Positions 60,001 through 64,000 of a stretch of DNA of 64,000 bases are shown piece by piece. The number at the start of each line of letters is the position of its first letter. Position 1 is the first letter of the stretch. The position numbers were made by a program, and so were the translations under genes. The stretch is from the NCBI GenBank assembly GCA_963812255.1, contig CAWEUM010000003.1, forward strand, positions 868,001 to 932,000. Reading direction: 5' to 3'. Origin of the DNA: DATJGR01 sp963812255 (GTDB lineage: Bacteria; Pseudomonadota; Gammaproteobacteria; Pseudomonadales; Azotimanducaceae). The notes beneath the pieces were generated by a model. It made no database searches and had not been told where the DNA came from. It worked only from the letters and a program-made list of their open reading frames with translations.

Positions 60001-60139
60001 GCACTGCGTTGTCTTCGATCGCGCTGCGCTGTGCCCCGGTCAACCGCAGTCGCGCCGCAATGTCGACGATGCGTGCTTCTTCGGGCGCAAACTTGGCATC
60101 GCGAATCAGGCGCCGGTGCGTTGCCAGGCGTTCACCCAT
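57032..60139 (-). CDS. putA: Bifunctional proline dehydrogenase / P5C dehydrogenase
   Basis: PutA oxidises proline to pyrroline-5-carboxylate with FAD and then to glutamate with NAD+, channelling the intermediate. The N-terminal PRODH part contains 'FSFDMLGEGARTAHDAGRYC', 'LGSGISVKLSALHPRYEFAQ' and 'VRLVKGAYWDAEIKRAQENG'. The ALDH part has 'NFPLAIFIGQIVAALAAGNT', Glu in 'LIAETGGQNAMF' and the catalytic Cys in 'SAGQRCSALRLLLLQ'. At 1035 residues it lacks the N-terminal ribbon-helix-helix repressor domain and the long C-terminal domain of E. coli PutA, so it should be a pure enzyme. The ATG at 60139 has GAGGA 8 bases upstream. Confidence 0.95.
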   Translation of the reverse strand: MGERLATHRRLIRDAKFAPEEARIVDIAARLRLTGAQRSAIEDNAVRLVERVRTRRDEHSVLDVFLQEFGLANEEGVALMCLAEALLRVPDAATVDALIADKILPGRWADHVGNSESTFVNASTWALMLTGRVIALDKFAERSPADVLRRLIGRASEPVIRQAMRRAMGILGGEFVLGRSIDDALTRGVREHGAAGVFSFDMLGEGARTAHDAGRYCNAYAEALDRAGEAASGRGTRLGSGISVKLSALHPRYEFAQHDRVIEELYPRLFDLARRAARWDIGLSIDAEEADRLDLSLDLFERLCRAAELSRWNGLGLVVQAYGKRALPVIDWLIELASETGRNVPVRLVKGAYWDAEIKRAQENGLPDFPVFTQKANTDVAYLACAERLLGARETIYPQFATHNAHTLAAVLEIAGDSVDFEFQRLHGMGELLYRVAAEQFSDMPQVRVYAPVGGHRDLLAYLVRRLLENGANSSFVNRFLDADTPARDVVRDPVTLVARGPRRHPRIRVPAALYGSRRNSVGVDLSDAANVEALTNALATHATRAFEARPATSDDREDVVIRNPANHREIVGHARYASADDIDAAMRAAAAAQHDWDRLGGGARAKPLLEVADAIENDRNVLVGLLVREAGKTLADALAEVREAVDFCRYYAARAREQFAAPTNLPGPSGESNEISLHGRGVFACISPWNFPLAIFIGQIVAALAAGNTVVAKPAEQTPLIAARMIELAHAAGIAADVVQLLPGDAAVGAALVAHPLIAGVAFTGGTDTARAINRALAARDGAIVPLIAETGGQNAMFADSTALLEQLTDDVVRSAFGSAGQRCSALRLLLLQDDVAGPALTMIRGAMRELRIGDPGNPATDIGPLIDTEAVAKLSRYVAGLRASSARVDATPLPERCANGSFMAPHIVELDGFDDLTEEHFGPVLHVVRFEADALDANVRAVRALGFGLTMGIHSRIDSRWRRVFENSAVGNTYVNRSMIGAVVGVQPFGGEGLSGTGPKAGGPNYLLRFATERVLSVNTMARGGNIDLLRGG

Positions 60140-60149
60140 CACGCGTTCC

Positions 60150-62030
60150 TCAGAAGTCGACCACCACCGCCGTGAGGTGCCAGTAGAAGGCCCAGACGAC
60201 GAACGCGATCGCCGCGAACGTCAGCAGCGTGTAGTGAATCCGCCGCGATGGCCACCATAATCCGTCGATCCAGGCGCGCGACCCATACACGAGCTGCAGC
60301 AGCAACAGCGGTATCAGCGCAATGGGAACCCAGAACGCCTGCGTCACACGTTTCGGCAGACCGAAGAGGATGTCCTGCGGTCCCGCGACCGAAGCGCCGA
60401 TCACCGCGCAAAATCCGATGATCATCGCCGACGTCAGCGCCGCCAGTAGACTCGCGCGCGTCTCGCCGGTCAACGCGACGCGACCGCGGTGACGAAGCCA
60501 CGACAGCGGCCACAACAACCACGCCGCCGCGCATAGCACCAGAACCGTCGCCAGCAGCGCGATATGGATCCGCGGATCGTCCCGCGGCGCGACACGCGCA
60601 AAGTCGATCGGCGGAAACGAATCGTAGAACAGATACGACGCGCGTGGACCGTCGCCGCGAAACGCGATGTGGTTGCGCCCGTCGGCGGCCTCGAACAGGT
60701 CGTCGTCCACTTTGACGAAACGCCGCGGCCCGCGCTCTCCAGGCAGCAACAGATCCCCGTCGTGGTCCTTCACCTCGAACGTGCTGAGCAGGGACATGAT
60801 CTTGGCGTGCCCGCTGCGTGGTGCGCGCAGACTCGAATAGAAGCCGAGATAGCGTTTCGTGTCGGTCGATTGATCGGTACCGCGCCGCGGCCTGTCGGGC
60901 ACCCCGAACAGGCGATCGAGTAGCGCCGCGATCAGGTCGTCGCGCGCGCCGGCGCCGCTTTCGCTGTTGTAGGACGCAAAGATACCGAGATCGAGCGATG
61001 GGCACAGCACCAGCGCGGCATGAAAGGCCAGCGTATCGCCGTCGTGGCCGACCAGCCGCTCGCCGCGGCCGCTGCTGCGCTCATACAGCCCATGCAGCAT
61101 GCGGTTCAAGCGGGGATCGTGTTGATAGCCGGGCTCGAACAGTTCCGCGCGCGAAACCGACGGCAGCACGGCCGTATCGGTCCGGGCCAGCAGTTCAATC
61201 ATGAGGCGTGCCATGTCGGCAGCGGTGCTGCTGACGGATCCAGCCGGCGGCAAGGTAACGAATTCGAATTGCATCGTCGTGTCACGACCGTTCTTTCGCA
61301 GGTAGCCGCGCGACACCTCGTCGGCAAGCGGTGGCGGAACCGGCTGTCGCGTGGTCGTTCGCCGCATGCCCAACGGCTCGATGATGTGGCGCTCGACGTA
61401 GTCGTCCCAATCCTCTTTAGAGACGATTTCCACCAGATGAGCAGCCAGTGCAGCGCCGTAGTTCGAGTACGCTGCGAATTGGCCCGGCATCCTGATGCGT
61501 TGCGGCAGCATCGAGACGAGATTCGAATGAAAGTCGCCAACGGTCTGCGGACCGTTCGCGAACAAGCCGATGATAGGTCGATCCTCGAACCCCGCCGTAT
61601 GAGTCATCAGCTGGGTCAACGTGATTGGCTCCGGAAACGTCGGCGGGATCTGAAAATCTTTCAAATAGGTATTCACGTCGGTATGCAGATCGAGCCGTCC
61701 TGCCGCGACCTGCTGCATCACCGCAATCCAGACGAAGACCTTCGACACCGAGCCGATCCGAAACAGCGTATCGGCGGCGCTGACCGGCCGGCCGCTCGCC
61801 CGATCCGCGCTGCCGTATCCCTGCGACAACAGCACGTCGTCACCACGAACGATCGACACCGTGGCGCCGACCACCTCGCCCTTTGCAATCTGCGCCGCCA
61901 TCACGCCGTCGACGAATTGATGCACGGCGTCACGATCGTCGAGCCAGGCGCGATCGGCAGCCGCGACCTGGCACGTGACGGCCAACCCGAGCATCACGAT
62001 CAAACGGTGCAGCATGCGTGGTGCGGTCAT
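60150..62030 (-). CDS. Membrane serine hydrolase of the beta-lactamase family
   Basis: This 626-residue protein has a signal peptide (ends QVAAAD), a periplasmic penicillin-binding-protein-like domain with SVSK (94-97) and 'AYSNYG', a beta-rich middle part, and a C-terminal cluster of about four hydrophobic segments (about 495-620). This is the layout of large membrane-anchored serine hydrolases related to D-aminopeptidase/EstB. Its role could be in peptidoglycan-peptide or ester cleavage. The start overlaps the CoA-transferase stop by ATGA, and putA follows 10 bases downstream, so all three may share a transcript. Confidence 0.87.
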   Translation of the reverse strand: MTAPRMLHRLIVMLGLAVTCQVAAADRAWLDDRDAVHQFVDGVMAAQIAKGEVVGATVSIVRGDDVLLSQGYGSADRASGRPVSAADTLFRIGSVSKVFVWIAVMQQVAAGRLDLHTDVNTYLKDFQIPPTFPEPITLTQLMTHTAGFEDRPIIGLFANGPQTVGDFHSNLVSMLPQRIRMPGQFAAYSNYGAALAAHLVEIVSKEDWDDYVERHIIEPLGMRRTTTRQPVPPPLADEVSRGYLRKNGRDTTMQFEFVTLPPAGSVSSTAADMARLMIELLARTDTAVLPSVSRAELFEPGYQHDPRLNRMLHGLYERSSGRGERLVGHDGDTLAFHAALVLCPSLDLGIFASYNSESGAGARDDLIAALLDRLFGVPDRPRRGTDQSTDTKRYLGFYSSLRAPRSGHAKIMSLLSTFEVKDHDGDLLLPGERGPRRFVKVDDDLFEAADGRNHIAFRGDGPRASYLFYDSFPPIDFARVAPRDDPRIHIALLATVLVLCAAAWLLWPLSWLRHRGRVALTGETRASLLAALTSAMIIGFCAVIGASVAGPQDILFGLPKRVTQAFWVPIALIPLLLLQLVYGSRAWIDGLWWPSRRIHYTLLTFAAIAFVVWAFYWHLTAVVVDF

Positions 62031-64000
62031 TGCAGGGCTCCCAGCGCCGCGAGTTGTGCGATGCGCTGCGGCGAATAGCCGAGGATATCCGCGAGCACCA
62101 TTTGATTGTGGGAGCCATAACTCACCGCGGTTTCCGGACGCGCGGCTTTGGAATGCGACATCAGGATGCGACTGCCTTCGATCGCTGTCGTGCCGAACTG
62201 GGAGTGCGCGATCCGAACCACGTGTCCGCGCGATTGGAGGTGCACATCGGTCATCAATTCGTGCGTATCCAGAAGCGCGTGCGCGGCGATGCCAAGCCCC
62301 TGCAGTTCGCTCTCGATCGCGTGCGCGTCGCGTTCACGCGTCCACACCGACACCGCCGCGTCGATGCGGTCCTCCGCCTGCTTGCGACCGTCGAGCTTCG
62401 CGAGTGACGCGTCTGCGGCAAGGTCTTCCCGATTCGCGTAGCGGCACCAACGCCGCCACTCGTCGTCGGTGCGCATCGCGATGGCAACCCAGCGATCGGA
62501 CCCGCGGGCCGGATAGACGCCGTGCGGCGCCATCGATTCATCCCGGTTGCCGTGTGCCTGCGGCTGGATCTTCGCCTCGAGATAGGCGAGTGCCGCCGGC
62601 GCGAGAAAATGCAGTGCCGCTTCGGCCTGTGCCATGTCGATGAACTGGCCTTCGCCGGTGCGATCACGGTGCGCCAACGCCGCCAGGATCGCGATGGCGT
62701 TGTAGCGCACCCCCATGAAATCGGTGTACGGGCCAAAGCACCCGGTGGGTGGTACACCCGCCGCACCCATCGATTGCGCGCCGGTCAATTGGTGGCCGGT
62801 CAATTGGCGGCCGGTCAATTGATGGAAGCCGCACACCGCGGCCGCCAGGTTGCCGAATCCCGCATAGTCACGCCACGGTCCAGACTGGCCCAGCAGGCTG
62901 CTGCTCACCATGATGATGTCCGGATTGAGTGCACGCGCTGCTGCATAGCCGAAACCCATGCGCTCCACGACACCTGGTGAAAACGATTCGCCGTAGACAT
63001 CTGCCCAACGGATCAGATCCGCCAGTACCTCGCGGCCGGCTGCGTTGGACAGGTCAAGCGACACATTCAGCTTATTGGCGTGCGTGCTGTGAAATCCGGG
63101 CGTCCGTTCAGGATCCGGAATCGCGTCGATGTACGGGGGTACCGCGCGCAACATGTCGAGACGATTGCGGGACTCGACGTGAATGACCGTCGCACCATAG
63201 TCGGCGAGCATCCGGGTGGCACCCGGGCCGGCGACCACCCAGAACAGATCCAGTACTTTGAGCCCCGCCAATGGTGCGGCGGAGCAAGCGCGCGATGGAG
63301 ACATCCGGCGGGTCCAATTCCGCACCAGGTCTGCGGCGCGCACCTCAATCATTTCGTTGGGCGATTGTGCGGCGCCGCGTTCGAAACGAACGAACGGCCC
63401 TAGCTGCGGGCTACCAGAGCGCGTCTCCAGGCAGCCGCGCGCGGCAAAATGCGGGCTGTCGATCAGTTCGCCGACGTGCATCACCGGCGCCAGCAGCAGC
63501 TTGCGCGAAACGGCTTCCGCCATCACTTCGGCTTTGCTGCGCGGCGCCAGCAATGCTTCGATGGCCGCATCGACAGGCCGCCACTGCTGAGGGCTGATTT
63601 CGCCCTGCGCCATGCGCGCCGCAACACTGCCCCAGTCCCATTCGATGAGCTGCGCATCGCACAAGTCTTCCTCGACCGCCCAACTCATCAAGCGCCGCAT
63701 GAACGCCGCAACGGGCGGCACAATACCCGGTGTGACCATCACCCAACCGTCGTGCACCGGATAGACGTTGCGCACGCGGATCGCACCAACCATTGCGTAG
63801 CCGCTGCTGCGTTCGGCGCGCGGCTGATTGACGGCGCCGTCGAGACTGCGTCCCAACAACGCCAGCGTCAGCGAATGCTGCGCCGAGATGTCGATGTGCT
63901 GACCGCGCCTGTCTTTCGCAGCGCGCAACGCAATCAGGATCGCAACCGCCGCATCGGCGCCGGCATGCGCGTGCGCTTGGGGAACCGAAATGCGCAGCGG
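62027..64000 (-). CDS. Fused class III CoA-transferase (CaiB/BaiF), partial
   Basis: The frame continues past the window edge, so the 5' end is missing. At least two CaiB/BaiF modules are joined. The visible first one ends near 'LIDSPHFAARGCLETRSGSP'; the second begins 'LAGLKVLDLFWVVAGPGATR' and continues with 'RMLADYGATVIHVESRNRLD', 'NPDIIMVSSSLLGQSGPWRD' and 'YTDFMGVRYNAIAILAALAH'. The catalytic Asp of class III transferases may lie in the region of the 'DRTGEGQFIDMAQAEAALHF' block. Such fused transferases move CoA between acids in degradation pathways such as those for bile acids or terpenoids. A short repeat (62781-62821) interrupts the second module. The stop overlaps the serine hydrolase start. 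Confidence 0.88.
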   Translation of the reverse strand, partial: PLRISVPQAHAHAGADAAVAILIALRAAKDRRGQHIDISAQHSLTLALLGRSLDGAVNQPRAERSSGYAMVGAIRVRNVYPVHDGWVMVTPGIVPPVAAFMRRLMSWAVEEDLCDAQLIEWDWGSVAARMAQGEISPQQWRPVDAAIEALLAPRSKAEVMAEAVSRKLLLAPVMHVGELIDSPHFAARGCLETRSGSPQLGPFVRFERGAAQSPNEMIEVRAADLVRNWTRRMSPSRACSAAPLAGLKVLDLFWVVAGPGATRMLADYGATVIHVESRNRLDMLRAVPPYIDAIPDPERTPGFHSTHANKLNVSLDLSNAAGREVLADLIRWADVYGESFSPGVVERMGFGYAAARALNPDIIMVSSSLLGQSGPWRDYAGFGNLAAAVCGFHQLTGRQLTGHQLTGAQSMGAAGVPPTGCFGPYTDFMGVRYNAIAILAALAHRDRTGEGQFIDMAQAEAALHFLAPAALAYLEAKIQPQAHGNRDESMAPHGVYPARGSDRWVAIAMRTDDEWRRWCRYANREDLAADASLAKLDGRKQAEDRIDAAVSVWTRERDAHAIESELQGLGIAAHALLDTHELMTDVHLQSRGHVVRIAHSQFGTTAIEGSRILMSHSKAARPETAVSYGSHNQMVLADILGYSPQRIAQLAALGALQ
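62781..62821 (-). repeat. 15-bp in-frame triplication in the CoA-transferase
   Basis: CCGGTCAATTG occurs at 62781, 62796 and 62811 with an exact 15-base period. In frame this encodes 'QLTGRQLTGHQLTG' inside the second CoA-transferase module. Only one QLTG is expected in the family, so the extra ten residues look like a recent slippage expansion in a surface loop. Confidence 0.8.

Noticed and set aside
57872..60175. Plus-strand open frame of 767 codons opposite putA
   Set aside because: The antisense composition is a codon-bias shadow of putA; no domain or start signal was seen.
1..64000. tRNA, rRNA or known riboswitch genes
   Set aside because: I looked in the intergenic gaps for tRNA arms, CCA ends and rRNA signatures and found none that could be supported.

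Overview
The window is GC-rich, densely coded chromosomal DNA from a gammaproteobacterium. The best evidence is the syntenic block miaB-phoH(ybeZ)-ybeY-corC(ybeX)-lnt followed by leuS-lptE-holA, the order known from Escherichia and many other gammaproteobacteria, with the DUF1820 gene divergent from miaB. The accessory content (two TonB-dependent receptors, a cytochrome P450, three luciferase-like flavin monooxygenases, several SDR, NTF2-like and PPOX-like proteins, a wax ester synthase) resembles soil or aquatic degraders of hydrophobic compounds such as Steroidobacterales/Nevskiales-like lineages. That placement is inference, and no rRNA or tRNA gene was seen to confirm it.

Layout. 1-695 is the 3' end of an HlyD-type efflux adaptor gene. 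696-1246 is a gene-free stretch filled with palindromic elements. 1247-2008 is a short MTHFR-family gene. 2017-11618 (minus) is the envelope, RNA and translation housekeeping block, interrupted between lnt and leuS by a second pair of palindromic elements. 11723-26585 holds mixed single genes and pairs: DUF1820, an FMN alpha-hydroxyacid oxidase, a 1354-residue orphan membrane protein, a ferredoxin-reductase-like flavoprotein, a 3-methyladenine glycosylase-like protein, a bacterial cereblon-like (CULT) protein, a haloacid dehalogenase, a wax ester synthase, a serine hydrolase, and a PTPS/SDR translationally coupled pair.

26589-57023 is a large catabolic accessory region. Its centre is a compact minus-strand run, 44441 down to 34626, of NTF2-like, VOC, MDR reductase, LLM, alpha/beta hydrolase, LLM, acyl-CoA-dehydrogenase-like, LuxR-type regulator and TonB receptor. 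It is flanked by plus-strand genes: ATP-grasp-like, NHL, ABM, amidohydrolase, SDR and NTF2-like on one side, and PPOX, GPH symporter and SDR on the other. A second minus-strand module, 55674 down to 49670, combines P450, a small membrane protein, an MFS transporter and a second TonB receptor. An ECF41 sigma factor with its AhpD-like partner lies between the two. 57032-64000 carries proline catabolism (putA), a large membrane serine hydrolase and a fused class III CoA-transferase cut by the window end. Read together, the catabolic genes suggest outer-membrane uptake of a large hydrophobic substrate, oxygenation, ester or lactone hydrolysis, double-bond reduction and CoA-dependent breakdown. The substrate cannot be read from sequence.

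The most unusual signals are: (1) a family of at least six intergenic palindromic elements with variable but self-complementary outer stems and a conserved core of two GGGA-loop hairpins; (2) a stand-alone CULT-domain protein keeping the tri-tryptophan cage and zinc cysteines with the same spacing as human cereblon; (3) a PTPS enzyme with Glu in place of the catalytic Cys, coupled to an SDR; (4) the uncharacterised catabolic gene cluster with a LuxR solo whose ligand-site signature is altered; (5) an orphan 1354-residue membrane protein; (6) in-frame DNA tandem repeats in a GPH transporter and a CoA-transferase.
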